DNA of 64,000 bases from Acetobacter suratthaniensis (GCF_017377745.1 NZ_JAFVMG010000009.1:49114-113113), one strand, 5' to 3'. Positions 46,423 to 54,853 are shown, counted from the stretch's first letter. The notes: generated by a model not told the origin, from the sequence alone. Translations and numbers: made by a program.

Positions 46423-46884
46423 ATGGCAACAACGCTCCAGCCTGTGGGCGTGGCCCATGCCGCCGTACTGGCCTGCCTGCACGCCGCCTGCTTTACCCCG
46501 CCAGAACAGTGGGACGAAGCCGCCATGGCCAGCCTTCTGGCCTCACCCGGCGCCATAGCCCTGCTGGCCTGCCAGAACGAGGCACCCGCCGGATTTATCC
46601 TGTTTCGCTGTATTGCGGATGAAGCCGAGGTGCTGACACTCTGCGTCCTGCCCGCCAGCCGCCGCCACGGACTTGCCCGCTATCTGGTGGAACAGGCCCA
46701 GCAGCAGGCCGCGCAAGCCGGGGCCGAACGTCTGTTTTTGGAAGTATCCACACATAACGAGGCCGCCAGCCGCCTGTATGAACAGGCAGGCTTTACCCGG
46801 CAGGGCATACGCCGCCGCTATTATGCCGATGGCAGCGATGCGCTGGTACTGGCAAGCATTCTGCCCGACACCCGGCACACCTGA
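46423..46884 (+). CDS. rimI: Ribosomal protein S18-alanine N-acetyltransferase
   Basis: A 153-residue GNAT enzyme. The acetyl-CoA site is VLPASRRHGLARYLVEQAQQQAAQAG, and the region LFLEVSTHNEAASRLYEQAGFTRQGIRRRYY is the RimI signature (E, N, Y residues). It acetylates the N terminus of S18, or related substrates. It is the last gene of the nfuA run and faces purD across repeat copy B. Confidence 0.9.
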   Translation: MATTLQPVGVAHAAVLACLHAACFTPPEQWDEAAMASLLASPGAIALLACQNEAPAGFILFRCIADEAEVLTLCVLPASRRHGLARYLVEQAQQQAAQAGAERLFLEVSTHNEAASRLYEQAGFTRQGIRRRYYADGSDALVLASILPDTRHT

Positions 46885-46895
46885 GAGGCTGTTCC

Positions 46896-47011
46896 AAAAC
46901 AACCTTCTGGATAAGAAAAGATAAAAGTTTTTGGCGTTGCTTTATAGGGAAAAGCTTCACCAAAAACTTTTATGCGTTTGCAAAGCCTTGCTGAAGACCC
47001 GCTTTTAAAAC
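46896..47011. repeat. Dispersed intergenic repeat, copy B
   Basis: Fills the convergent gap between rimI and purD and matches copy A at 3832-3942. It contains a perfect inverted repeat, ATAAAAGTTTTTGG at 46921-46934 with CCAAAAACTTTTAT at 46960-46973, enclosing a 25-nt loop, so it can form a strong AT-rich hairpin that would terminate transcription in both directions. No open frame of interest lies in it. Confidence 0.75.
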
Positions 47012-47051
47012 ACGCTCTGGCCAACAGGCACACAGCGTTAAACCGCCGGTC

Positions 47052-48320
47052 TTAGAGGGCGCGCGCACCAATATCGTTCCGCCAGTGCGCACCATCCCAT
47101 GAAATGGCCTTTACCCCGGCATAAGCCCGTGTGCGTGCCTGTTCCACCGTATCGGCCAGAGCGGTAACCGCCAGAACCCGTCCGCCAGAGACCACCAGTT
47201 CCCCCGCGAGGTTGCGTGTGGTGCCAGCCTGATAGACCTGCACGCCCTCAAGGGCTGCGGCATTGTCCACCCCATGAATGACAGCGCCTTTTTCGGGGGA
47301 GGCAGGGTAACCCCGCGCCGCCATGACCACACAGACCGAAGCCTGATCGGAAAACGACACCGACACGCCATCTAGCTTGTCATCCGCAAGGGCGGAAAGA
47401 GCCGGCAGCAGGTCTGACTGGAGGCGCGGCAGAAGAGCTTCGGCCTCCGGGTCGCCAAAGCGGACATTATATTCGATCAGGCTCGGGCCGTTATCCGTCA
47501 GCATCAGCCCGGCAAAAATCACGCCTCTGAACGGTGTCCCCCGGCGCACCATTTCACACAGCATGGGGCGCACCACCAGATCGAGTGCGGCTTCCTGCTC
47601 AAGAGGGCCAAACCCCTTGGGGGGCGACACAGCCCCCATCCCGCCGGTATTCGGCCCGGTATCTCCATCGCCCACACGCTTGTGGTCCTGTGCCGCGCCG
47701 ATCAGATAGGCCGTCTCGCCCGCGCAGAAGGCGAACAGGGACACTTCCTCACCCACCAGACAGTCTTCAATCACCACGCGCGCGCCTGCATCGCCCAGTG
47801 AGCCACCCGTCATCATATCGGTAATGGCGGCTTCGGCTTCTTCCACGCTGGCGGCGACCACAACACCCTTGCCCGCAGCCAGACCATCGGCCTTGACCAC
47901 AATCGGCGCACCCCGTTCACGCACATAAGCGATGGCATTTTCAGCCCGGTCGAAAGACTGCCAGCGCGCGGTGGGAATACCCGCCGCATCGCAGATTTCC
48001 TTGGTAAACTCTTTGCTGCCCTCTAACTGGGCGGCAGCCTGTGTCGGGCCAGCACAGGGCAGACCCACACTGGCGCAGGCATCGGCCAGCCCTGCGACCA
48101 GCGGCGCTTCCGGCCCCGGCACCACCAGATCAATCTGCTGTTCCAGCGCGAAGGATACCAGTGCAGAGACATCCTGCGCGCCGATCGCCACATTAACGCC
48201 CAGTGCCTCGGTACCGGGATTGCCCGGAGCGATAAACAACGTGGACAGATGTGGTGAACGCGCCAGGGTCTGAGCCAGGGCATGTTCCCGGCCACCGGAG
48301 CCAACCAGTAATACGCGCAT
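47052..48320 (-). CDS. purD: Phosphoribosylamine-glycine ligase
   Basis: ATP-grasp enzyme for the second committed step of purine synthesis. The 422-residue product begins MRVLLVGSGGREHALAQTLA, with VPGPEAPLVAGLADAC, APIVVKADGLAAGKGVVVA, NTGGMGAVSPP, IEYNVRFGDPEAEALLPRL and VVMAARGYPASPEKG, all standard. A GGAGAG ribosome site precedes the ATG. The divergent xseA starts 61 bp away, so the promoters of the two genes overlap. Confidence 0.97.
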   Translation of the reverse strand: MRVLLVGSGGREHALAQTLARSPHLSTLFIAPGNPGTEALGVNVAIGAQDVSALVSFALEQQIDLVVPGPEAPLVAGLADACASVGLPCAGPTQAAAQLEGSKEFTKEICDAAGIPTARWQSFDRAENAIAYVRERGAPIVVKADGLAAGKGVVVAASVEEAEAAITDMMTGGSLGDAGARVVIEDCLVGEEVSLFAFCAGETAYLIGAAQDHKRVGDGDTGPNTGGMGAVSPPKGFGPLEQEAALDLVVRPMLCEMVRRGTPFRGVIFAGLMLTDNGPSLIEYNVRFGDPEAEALLPRLQSDLLPALSALADDKLDGVSVSFSDQASVCVVMAARGYPASPEKGAVIHGVDNAAALEGVQVYQAGTTRNLAGELVVSGGRVLAVTALADTVEQARTRAYAGVKAISWDGAHWRNDIGARAL

Positions 48321-48381
48321 TCTTTCTCTCCCGCTGTATCATTGCTCTTTCAGGGCGTGCGTCTGTAGCATAGGTTAAGCC

Positions 48382-49878
48382 ATGCACGAAAATTTTGAAC
48401 CGTCCCGCTCTTTCTCTGCCAATGCGGCCCACAGTAACGGGCAGGGCAATAGCGGGGCTGGCGGGAACCTGCCTGAATACACGGTATCGGAAATATCGGG
48501 TGCTATCCGCCGCACTCTCGAAGGTACCTTCGGGCGCGTGCGTGTGCGCGGGGAAATAACCGAGTTCAAACGCTATCCTTCGGGCCATCTGTATTTTTCG
48601 CTCAAGGATGAGCAGGGCAAGATTTCGGGCGTGGTCTGGCGCGGCTCTGTCTCCCGGTTGGGGCTGGAGCCTGAAAACGGGCTGGAGATTATCGCCACCG
48701 GCAAGATTTCCGCTTACGGCGAGCGCTCAAGCTACCAGCTTGTGGTGGAACGTATGGAGTATGCGGGCGAAGGCGCGCTGCTGGCCCGGATCGAGCGCCT
48801 GCGCCTGAAACTCGGGCAGGAAGGTCTGTTCGACCCTGCGCGTAAAAAAGCCCTGCCGCTACTGCCACGCGTGATCGGGGTTGTTACATCCGCGCAGGGG
48901 GCGGTACTGCATGACATCCGCACGACCGTATTGCGACGTTTTGCCCGCCCTATTCTGGTCTGGCCGGTGCCTGTACAGGGCGAAGGGGCCGCCAGCCGGA
49001 TAGCCGCAGCCATAGACGGTTTTGACCAGCTTGAACCCGGTGGGGCCATTCCCCGGCCCGATGTACTGATTGTCGCGCGCGGAGGCGGCTCGCTGGAAGA
49101 CCTGATGGCATTCAACGAGGAAGCCGTGGTGCGGGCGGCAGCAGCCTGCCGCATTCCGCTGATTTCCGCCGTAGGGCATGAAACCGATACCACGCTGATA
49201 GACTTTGCCTCCGACCGCCGCGCACCAACCCCCACCGCAGCCGCCGAAATGGCCGTGCCCGTACGCACAGAACTGCTGGCGGATCTAGGCCACCGGAATG
49301 CACGCGCTTTAGGCGCTCTGGCCCGCCTGCTCCAGACAGCCCGGCTCCGGCTTGACCGCGCGGCCGCTGCCCTGCCTGATCTGCCAAGCCTGCTCCAGAC
49401 CGCGCGCTGGAGACTGGATGAACGCACACACCGGCTGGAAACCGCCCTGCCTGCCCTGACCCAGCGCAGGCGTGCCGAACTGGTGCGCGTAGAACGCCGC
49501 ATGCCTGCGCTTGAAACACTACTGGCGGCGCGTACGGCACGGCTCATGGCCGTGCAGGCTGCATTACAAGCGGCGTTGAGCAAAACGCTCCAGCGCCGTG
49601 TAGCCCATCTGGCAGGAAGACGGCTGTCCACCGCCCCGCTTGCTGCCCTGCTGCGCGAAAGGCGGTTGGCCCTGTCTGGCGTAGCCGGACGGCTTGAGGC
49701 TGTCTCCCCCCTTGCGGTTCTGGCACGGGGTTATGCGCTGGTAAGCCATGATGGCCGTCCTGTTACGGGCGCTTCTGCACTGAAAACAGGCCAGCATGTA
49801 ACCCTGACCTTTGCCGATGGCTCGCAGGACGCCACCATTGGCCGGACTGCCGCCACGCAAGGTGTACTGGATTTCTAA
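48382..49878 (+). CDS. xseA: Exodeoxyribonuclease VII large subunit
   Basis: Catalytic subunit of the single-strand exonuclease. The 498-residue product has an N-terminal OB fold ([39 protein letters not shown]), the catalytic domain with [40 protein letters not shown] and [28 protein letters not shown], and a long coiled-coil part rich in Arg, Leu and Ala. The C terminus includes LARGYALV. The small subunit xseB is not in the window. Confidence 0.96.
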   Translation: MHENFEPSRSFSANAAHSNGQGNSGAGGNLPEYTVSEISGAIRRTLEGTFGRVRVRGEITEFKRYPSGHLYFSLKDEQGKISGVVWRGSVSRLGLEPENGLEIIATGKISAYGERSSYQLVVERMEYAGEGALLARIERLRLKLGQEGLFDPARKKALPLLPRVIGVVTSAQGAVLHDIRTTVLRRFARPILVWPVPVQGEGAASRIAAAIDGFDQLEPGGAIPRPDVLIVARGGGSLEDLMAFNEEAVVRAAAACRIPLISAVGHETDTTLIDFASDRRAPTPTAAAEMAVPVRTELLADLGHRNARALGALARLLQTARLRLDRAAAALPDLPSLLQTARWRLDERTHRLETALPALTQRRRAELVRVERRMPALETLLAARTARLMAVQAALQAALSKTLQRRVAHLAGRRLSTAPLAALLRERRLALSGVAGRLEAVSPLAVLARGYALVSHDGRPVTGASALKTGQHVTLTFADGSQDATIGRTAATQGVLDF

Positions 49879-49979
49879 ACCGCTCGGACAGCACGCGGAT
49901 ACACGGATTGAATCCGGCCCATACACAAGGCTATGCTGGCTGTAGCAGGGTACTGACACCTCAAACCGGAAGCTGAACC

Positions 49980-50381
49980 ATGTCCCTTTTTTCATCAGAC
50001 CGCACCTCCCAGCAGGTACGTATCCGGTCATGGGTGCTGCCGGGCACACTGCTCAGCGCGCTGGCCCTGCTGCTGGGTGGCTGTACGCAGCCCCAGCAGG
50101 CCAGCCAGATTGTACCGCAGACATTTGGCCCCACACCGGCAGTACAGACTATGGCTCCGGTCAGTTCAGCCGAAACATCAAAAGCGTCCAAACAGAACGA
50201 CCCCTCCGCCCCTCATGATACGCCCCTGTGCGGCACAGCCGCGCGAGAGGCTATGGCCATGGCTGTGCAGAACTACCCTCAACCCCTGACATCAGGGAAC
50301 AGCTGCACACAGAACGCCTGCTACAATACCCAAACCGGCACCTATATCGCCGCGGATGGCACGCAGCGTGTATGCCGTTAA
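49980..50381 (+). CDS. Hypothetical lipoprotein
   Basis: Function not recognised. The 133-residue product has a hydrophobic signal (LPGTLLSALALLLGGC) with a clear lipobox LGGC near residue 35. The mature part is Pro/Thr/Gln-rich and then has four cysteines (in LCGTAAREA, SCTQNACYN and the C-terminal VCR), suggesting disulfides. The gene is followed by two tandem terminators in an AT-rich stretch. It looks like an orphan lineage-specific gene. Confidence 0.65.
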   Translation: MSLFSSDRTSQQVRIRSWVLPGTLLSALALLLGGCTQPQQASQIVPQTFGPTPAVQTMAPVSSAETSKASKQNDPSAPHDTPLCGTAAREAMAMAVQNYPQPLTSGNSCTQNACYNTQTGTYIAADGTQRVCR

Positions 50382-50423
50382 AAGGCTGAAAAAATCTGTT
50401 TTCTCATTCTTTTTGAAAGAAAC

Positions 50424-50463
50424 GTGATTTTTCTCTGTTTTTATAAGAAAAATCACATTTTTT
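50424..50463 (+). terminator. First of two tandem AT-rich terminators after the lipoprotein gene
   Basis: GTGATTTTTCT pairs with AGAAAAATCAC (11 bp, 11-nt loop), followed by A and a run of T. It lies 43 bp after the stop. The surrounding intergenic stretch 50382-50741 is much more AT-rich than the rest of the window. Confidence 0.82.
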
Positions 50464-50505
50464 TGTAAGAATGAATCTTCATAAATGTTCGTCTTTTCCT
50501 TTATT

Positions 50506-50544
50506 AAGAAACGGTTTTTATAGAATAACCGTTTCTTTTTTTCA
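50506..50544 (+). terminator. Second tandem terminator
   Basis: AAGAAACGGTT pairs with AACCGTTTCTT (11 bp, 10-nt loop) followed by TTTTT. It sits 50 bp after the first hairpin and shares its T-tract design but not its stem sequence. The A tract on the left also allows action on the minus strand, where it might back up the tRNA-Ala terminator. Confidence 0.82.
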
Positions 50545-50702
50545 TTTTCCTGTATGAAAAATATTCCGATAAAATCGGTTATTTCTTTTTATAAAAACAG
50601 TTTTTCAGAAAAAAAGGCACTCTCCGCCTCTCCTGAAGACAGGGAAGGAAACTGTTCCCTAAAGCGACAAAAGCCAGCTATTTGTGCGGAAAAAAAGGGC
50701 AT

Positions 50703-50735
50703 AAAAAAACCCCTGACCAGAACCGGCAGGGGTTT
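50703..50735 (-). terminator. Terminator of tRNA-Ala
   Basis: On the minus strand AAACCCCTG pairs with CAGGGGTTT and is followed by TTTT, 7 bp after the CCA end of the tRNA. Confidence 0.88.
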
Positions 50736-50741
50736 CAATAT

Positions 50742-50817
50742 TGGTGGAGCCAATCGGAATCGAACCGACGACCTCCTGAATGCCATTCAGGCGCTCTCCC
50801 AACTGAGCTATGGCCCC
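50742..50817 (-). tRNA. tRNA-Ala (anticodon GGC)
   Basis: A 76-nt cloverleaf with encoded CCA. Acceptor GGGGCCA pairs with TGGCTCC (one G-T), the D arm is AGCTCAGTTGGGAGAGC, the anticodon loop ATGGCAT gives GGC, and the T arm is CGTCGGTTCGATTCCGATT-like. It reads GCC and GCU codons. Confidence 0.97.
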
Positions 50818-50915
50818 ACACTTTATGACGCCCGGCTAAATGGCCTCTTTGGGGGAAACCACCGTGCGTGGTGGAGCTATTACCGTCTTCCGAACAGGCT
50901 GACAAGCCATTATTT

Positions 50916-51551
50916 TTACGTCATCAGCACTTTCATATCCCGCAGGGCGGCAATCAGGGCCAGAAGCGGCAATCCCTGTATGGAAAAACTGTCTCCGCGC
51001 ACGGATTCAAACAGATGAAGCCCCGGCCCTTCCAGCCTGTAAGCCCCCACGCAGGACAGGCAGGCACGCCCTTCCACCGCCAGATACTGCTCAAGGAACG
51101 AATCAGAAAATGCCCGCATCGTCAGATGCGCCTGCTCCACATAGCGCCAGATAATCTGCCCGCCCCGGCACAGTACCACCGCCGTATGTAATGTATGAGT
51201 ACGCCCGCGCAGTGCGCGTAACTGCTGGGCCGCCTGCTCCAGCGTGGGCGGCTTGTCATACCAGCGCCCTTCGCAGGACAGCATCTGATCCGAACCAATC
51301 ACCAGCGCCGTTGGTTCTGCTTCTGCCGCCAGCGCTTTGGCCGCCGCCAGTTCCAGAGCCGTCTCATCCGTTGTGCGATCCTGTGCGCGGGCACAGTCCC
51401 GAATGGCCTGTTCATCCACCTCTGGCCGGACAATGCCAAACGCCAGACCTGCATTTTCCAGAAGCCTTTTCCGGGCTGCAGAACCACTCGCCAGCAGAAG
51501 TGTCCGGGTACTGTCCTGTAATGGATTCGGCTTTAGTACTAAAGCAGTCAT
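50916..51551 (-). CDS. maf: Maf family nucleotide pyrophosphatase
   Basis: A 211-residue house-cleaning NTP pyrophosphatase. Family motifs include LLLASGSAARKRLLENAGLAF (Ser/Arg rich loop), VRPEVDEQAIRD, ALVIGSDQMLSCEGRWYDKP and VGAYRLEGPGLHLFESVRGDSFSIQGLPLL. It removes non-canonical or excess nucleotides and affects cell division in some bacteria. In alphaproteobacteria the gene often lies near hemE and the replication origin, as here. Its first 50 bp already contain two GTAC tetramers that belong to the cluster described for the origin region. Confidence 0.92.
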   Translation of the reverse strand: MTALVLKPNPLQDSTRTLLLASGSAARKRLLENAGLAFGIVRPEVDEQAIRDCARAQDRTTDETALELAAAKALAAEAEPTALVIGSDQMLSCEGRWYDKPPTLEQAAQQLRALRGRTHTLHTAVVLCRGGQIIWRYVEQAHLTMRAFSDSFLEQYLAVEGRACLSCVGAYRLEGPGLHLFESVRGDSFSIQGLPLLALIAALRDMKVLMT

Positions 51552-51918
51552 GGAATCGAGTCTCTTTCAGGTACTGGCGTGTCAGAGGGCTGTGAGTACT
51601 TTCCTGAGTACCGGGGTACATGTGGACTGTACGGAAAACAGAACAGGGGCGTACCGAGTACCGTGCACAACTGTGCAATACCATGAACGGGTGAGTTGTA
51701 CACAGGCTCGGTTTGGATAATTCGGGATAACCTTCAAAACCCCTTATTTTGCAAGGGCCTGCAAACTGTACACACTGTGGGAAAAACGGGGTACGTTTTT
51801 GGAATACCGGGTACCCCGTCATCCACAGTACCCTTAAACCATCTCAATATCTTTTCTTTCTTTTTTATAGGAAATGGGGCGTGGACAGGGCGGATAAAGA
51901 CGTGCAGGACTTCAGACC
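51552..51918. other. Probable chromosome replication origin (oriC) between maf and hemE
   Basis: A 367-bp gap without a gene. It holds DnaA-box-like 9-mers TTGTACACA (51696-51704), CTGTACACA (51766-51774) and TCATCCACA (51819-51827), near matches to TTATNCACA, plus the reverse half-boxes GGATAA at about 51715 and 51725. An AT-rich tract (51841-51870) could be the unwinding element. Two adjacent GANTC sites (GAATC, GAGTC at 51553-51562) start it and a third (GATTC) is 25 bp earlier in maf. The tetramer GTAC occurs 14 times between 51508 and 51831. hemE adjacency is known for Caulobacter and Rickettsia origins. Confidence 0.68.
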
Positions 51919-52998
51919 ATGACAACGCAAGCTTCCATCCCCTCCGCCAAACGTCTGCTCAGAACCCTCAATGGTGAGGCACTCTGGCCGCCGCCGATGT
52001 GGCTGATGCGCCAGGCTGGCCGGTTTTTACCCGAATTCCGGGCCATGCGGGAAAAAGCCGACTTTCTCACCCGGTGCATGACACCGGATATCGCAACCGA
52101 ACTGACACTCCAGCCTATTCGTCGTTTTGGCATGGATGGCGCCATTCTGTTTTCCGATATTCTTATCCTGCCCTGGGCTATGGGGCAGTCCTTGCGGTTT
52201 GTTGCCGGAACCGGGCCGGTTCTAGGGGCGATCCGTTCGGAGCAGGATCTGCTCGCACTCGACCCGGCGCGGATTGCCGAGGTGACAGCACCGGTTCTGG
52301 AAACCCTGACACGCCTGCGGGGCATTCTCGATGGGCCGGATGCGGTTGGCGTGGCCAAGCCGGGCGGGACAACGCTGCTGGGCTTTACTGGATCACCCTT
52401 TACGGTGGCCTGCTACATGGTGGAAGGCAAAGGCTCACGCGAGTTCGCCATTACCCGTGAGATGGCGTTCAAGGAACCCGCGCTGTTTGACAGGCTGATT
52501 GCCCTGCTGACAGAAACCACGGCGGCGTATCTGTGCGCACAGGTTGAGGCCGGGGCTGAAGCGGTCATGCTGTTTGATTCCTGGTCGGGGTTGCTGCCGC
52601 CCTCCGAGTTCCGCCGCCATGTTATCGCCCCCACGCGCCAGATCGTGCAGGCCGTCAAGGCACGGCACCCGCATGTGCGTATTGTCGGCTTTCCGCGTCT
52701 GGCCGGGGTGATGATTGCCGAATACGCGCGTGAAACCGGGGTGGATGTTGTTGCACTCGATACCGGGGCGGATATGCGTACGGTCAGCACCCTGCTGCCT
52801 GAAACATTGGGTGTGCAGGGTAATCTTGACCCCGTAGCCGTTCTGGCTGGTGGCGAGGCCATGCGCCGCGAGGCGCTGGCTATCCGCGAAGCCGGGCGGG
52901 GCCGGGCGCATGTGTTCAACCTTGGCCACGGCGTTCTGCCGGAAACACCGGTTGAACATGTGGAAGACCTTGTACGCACCGTGAGGGAAACGCCATAA
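51919..52998 (+). CDS. hemE: Uroporphyrinogen decarboxylase
   Basis: Converts uroporphyrinogen III to coproporphyrinogen III. The 359-residue product has PPMWLMRQAGRFLPEFR, DGAILFSDILILPWAMG, LGFTGSPFTVACYMVEG, EAVMLFDSWSGLLPP, PHVRIVGFPRLAG and HVFNLGHGVLPETPVE, the family signatures. It heads an operon with a HAD phosphatase and hemJ (1-bp overlaps), and its promoter would lie inside the candidate origin. Confidence 0.97.
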   Translation: MTTQASIPSAKRLLRTLNGEALWPPPMWLMRQAGRFLPEFRAMREKADFLTRCMTPDIATELTLQPIRRFGMDGAILFSDILILPWAMGQSLRFVAGTGPVLGAIRSEQDLLALDPARIAEVTAPVLETLTRLRGILDGPDAVGVAKPGGTTLLGFTGSPFTVACYMVEGKGSREFAITREMAFKEPALFDRLIALLTETTAAYLCAQVEAGAEAVMLFDSWSGLLPPSEFRRHVIAPTRQIVQAVKARHPHVRIVGFPRLAGVMIAEYARETGVDVVALDTGADMRTVSTLLPETLGVQGNLDPVAVLAGGEAMRREALAIREAGRGRAHVFNLGHGVLPETPVEHVEDLVRTVRETP

Positions 52999-53687
52999 TG
53001 TCGCACAAGACCGGAACAGGCTTGGTCGAGCTGGTCATTTTCGATTGCGATGGTGTTCTGGTCGATAGCGAGGCCGCAACCTGCGGCCTGTGCGCGCAGG
53101 CTGCGCGTGAGGCCGGCATGGTTGTGTCCGATGAAGACAGTATCGAGACATTTTCGGGCATGGCCCTGCCGTTGATCCGTACCATGATCGAGCAGAAAAC
53201 CGGTACAACCCTGCCTTCCGACTGGACAGCCATGATGCAGGCCCGGTTTGTAGCGGCTATGGAAAAAGGTGCCCGCCCCATACCCGGCGTTTACGCCATG
53301 CTGGATGCGGTTCGGGCTATGGGGCTGCCCATGCGGGTGGGGACCAACTCCTCCATGGAGGAAATGGCGGTCAAATTCGCGGCCACCAACCTTGGCCCGT
53401 ATTTTGGTGCTGGCGTTCATTCCGCCGTGGATGTGGGCGCGCCCAAACCCCGGCCGGATATTTACCTGACTGCTGCCCGCCAGCAGGGCGTTTCCCCTCA
53501 GGCCTGCGTGGTGCTTGAAGACAGTCTGCCCGGCGCGCAGGCGGCACTGGCCGCAGGTATGACCTGTGTGATGCTGGTAGAGGCGGGAAAAGCACCGCCA
53601 GAATTACCCGGCGTGCTGCGGATTACCCATCTGTCTGAATTCCCTGCTGTGCTTGAGCGGCTGAACACAGGCAAGGATAACGCCTGA
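52998..53687 (+). CDS. HAD-superfamily hydrolase
   Basis: A 229-residue phosphatase-like protein of the phosphoglycolate phosphatase/beta-phosphoglucomutase group. The nucleophile motif is VIFDCDGVLVDSEAATCG (Asp about residue 14), motif II VGTNSSMEEM, the lysine GAPKPRPDIYL and the acid motif VVLEDSLPGAQAALAAGM. The substrate is unknown. Both flanks overlap their neighbours by one base (TAATG with hemE and TGATGG-type with hemJ), so it is locked in the heme operon although no heme-related role is known for it. Confidence 0.9.
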   Translation: MSHKTGTGLVELVIFDCDGVLVDSEAATCGLCAQAAREAGMVVSDEDSIETFSGMALPLIRTMIEQKTGTTLPSDWTAMMQARFVAAMEKGARPIPGVYAMLDAVRAMGLPMRVGTNSSMEEMAVKFAATNLGPYFGAGVHSAVDVGAPKPRPDIYLTAARQQGVSPQACVVLEDSLPGAQAALAAGMTCVMLVEAGKAPPELPGVLRITHLSEFPAVLERLNTGKDNA

Positions 53688-54139
53688 TGGTTTTTGACGC
53701 GCTTCTGCCCTGGACACGCTGGCTTCTGGCTTTTCACATCATGTCGGTGATGGCGTGGATGGCCGGGTTGTTTTATCTACCCCGGCTGTTTGTCTACCAT
53801 TGTCAGGTGCAGCCGGATACGGAGGAGAGTGCGCGTTTTAAGCTGATGGAGCGCCGCCTGCTGCGGGCCATTACCACGCCAGCCATGATATCGAGCTTTC
53901 TGTTTGGCGGATTGCTGGTTCTGACACCCGGTGCGGTGGACTGGCACGGCGGGTGGTGGCACCTGAAGCTTCTTTGCGTGGTACTGATGGCAGGCTTTCA
54001 TGGCCTGTGCGGTCGCTGGCGGCGTGATTTTGCCAATGACACCAATACACGCACCGAGAAATTTTATCGTTTTGCCAATGAAGTGCCGACACTGCTCATG
54101 ATCATCATTGTTATCATGGTAGTGGTGCGGCCGTTCTGA
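53687..54139 (+). CDS. hemJ: Protoporphyrinogen IX oxidase HemJ
   Basis: A 150-residue inner-membrane protein of four hydrophobic segments that oxidises protoporphyrinogen IX in bacteria without HemG or HemY. The first segment LLAFHIMSVMAWMAGLFYLPRLFVYH contains the conserved histidine, and the third region has WHLKLLCVVLMAGFHGL. The C terminus FANEVPTLLMIIIVIMVVVRPF is typical. It overlaps the HAD gene by one base and is followed 79 bp later by the LOG gene. Confidence 0.93.
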   Translation: MVFDALLPWTRWLLAFHIMSVMAWMAGLFYLPRLFVYHCQVQPDTEESARFKLMERRLLRAITTPAMISSFLFGGLLVLTPGAVDWHGGWWHLKLLCVVLMAGFHGLCGRWRRDFANDTNTRTEKFYRFANEVPTLLMIIIVIMVVVRPF

Positions 54140-54218
54140 CAGAACGGGCAGACTTTGCCCCGGCTGGTGAAGCCGGTTTATGCTGCCCGTATCGCCGTAT
54201 TGGGGGGAAACTTCGAGA

Positions 54219-54803
54219 ATGTCCGCTATTGCACGCACTATTGCTGTTTTCTGTGGCTCGCGCTTGGGGAATGATCCGGTTTATCAGCAGGTCGCCGAGC
54301 ATGCGGGCAAGGTTCTGGCCCGTGAAGGTATCCGGCTGGTTTATGGCGGTGGCGCCAACGGGCTGATGGGCGTTGTAGCGGATTCCGTGATCCGGGCGGG
54401 GGGAGATGTTACGGGGGTTATCCCTGAATTCCTTAGCGAACGCGAAAAAATGCATGAATGCGTGTCGGAACTGATTGTTACGACTTCCATGCACGAGCGT
54501 AAGCAGATCATGTTTACCCGTGCGGAGGCATTCTGGATTTTGCCCGGTGGTTTCGGCACGTTTGATGAGATGATGGAAATCCTGACATGGCGGCAGCTTG
54601 ACCGTCATGACAAGCCCATCATTCTGGTCAACACCGATGGCTGGGGCGAGGCTGTAATGGCCATGCTTAAAACAGCTGTGCGGCAGGGCTTTGCCTCGGA
54701 GCAGGCCTGCGCGCTTTTGCAGGTTGTGCCAGATGTTGAAACAGCGCTGGCGTGTTCTGTCTGGCGGGAGCAGGGTATCCCCGTATCGGTTGATACACTG
54801 TAA
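54219..54803 (+). CDS. LOG family protein (Rossmann-fold, TIGR00730)
   Basis: A 194-residue nucleotide 5'-monophosphate phosphoribohydrolase-like protein. It starts RTIAVFCGSRLGNDPVYQQ and has the LOG motifs LVYGGGANGLMGVVAD and, after MHERKQIMFTRAEAFWI, LPGGFGTFDEMMEIL (PGGxGTxxE). Members release cytokinin-like bases or salvage nucleotides. The ATG at 54219 was preferred over the ATG 39 bp upstream, which adds a non-conserved leader. It is the last gene before tRNA-Pro. Confidence 0.92.
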   Translation: MSAIARTIAVFCGSRLGNDPVYQQVAEHAGKVLAREGIRLVYGGGANGLMGVVADSVIRAGGDVTGVIPEFLSEREKMHECVSELIVTTSMHERKQIMFTRAEAFWILPGGFGTFDEMMEILTWRQLDRHDKPIILVNTDGWGEAVMAMLKTAVRQGFASEQACALLQVVPDVETALACSVWREQGIPVSVDTL

Positions 54804-54853
54804 ATCTGCTCTTGCCTGACGGGCCTGAGCGCTGTATAGCCAGCACACCGCAT

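Noticed and set aside
50554..51018. Plus-strand 154-residue frame containing GANRNRTDDLLNAIQALSQLSYGP
   Set aside because: This segment is the antisense translation of tRNA-Ala; the rest is AT-rich intergenic DNA and the end of maf on the other strand.
51552..51918. CtrA sites (TTAA-N7-TTAA) in the candidate origin, as in Caulobacter
   Set aside because: Only an isolated TTAA (near 51834) was found; no pair with proper spacing.
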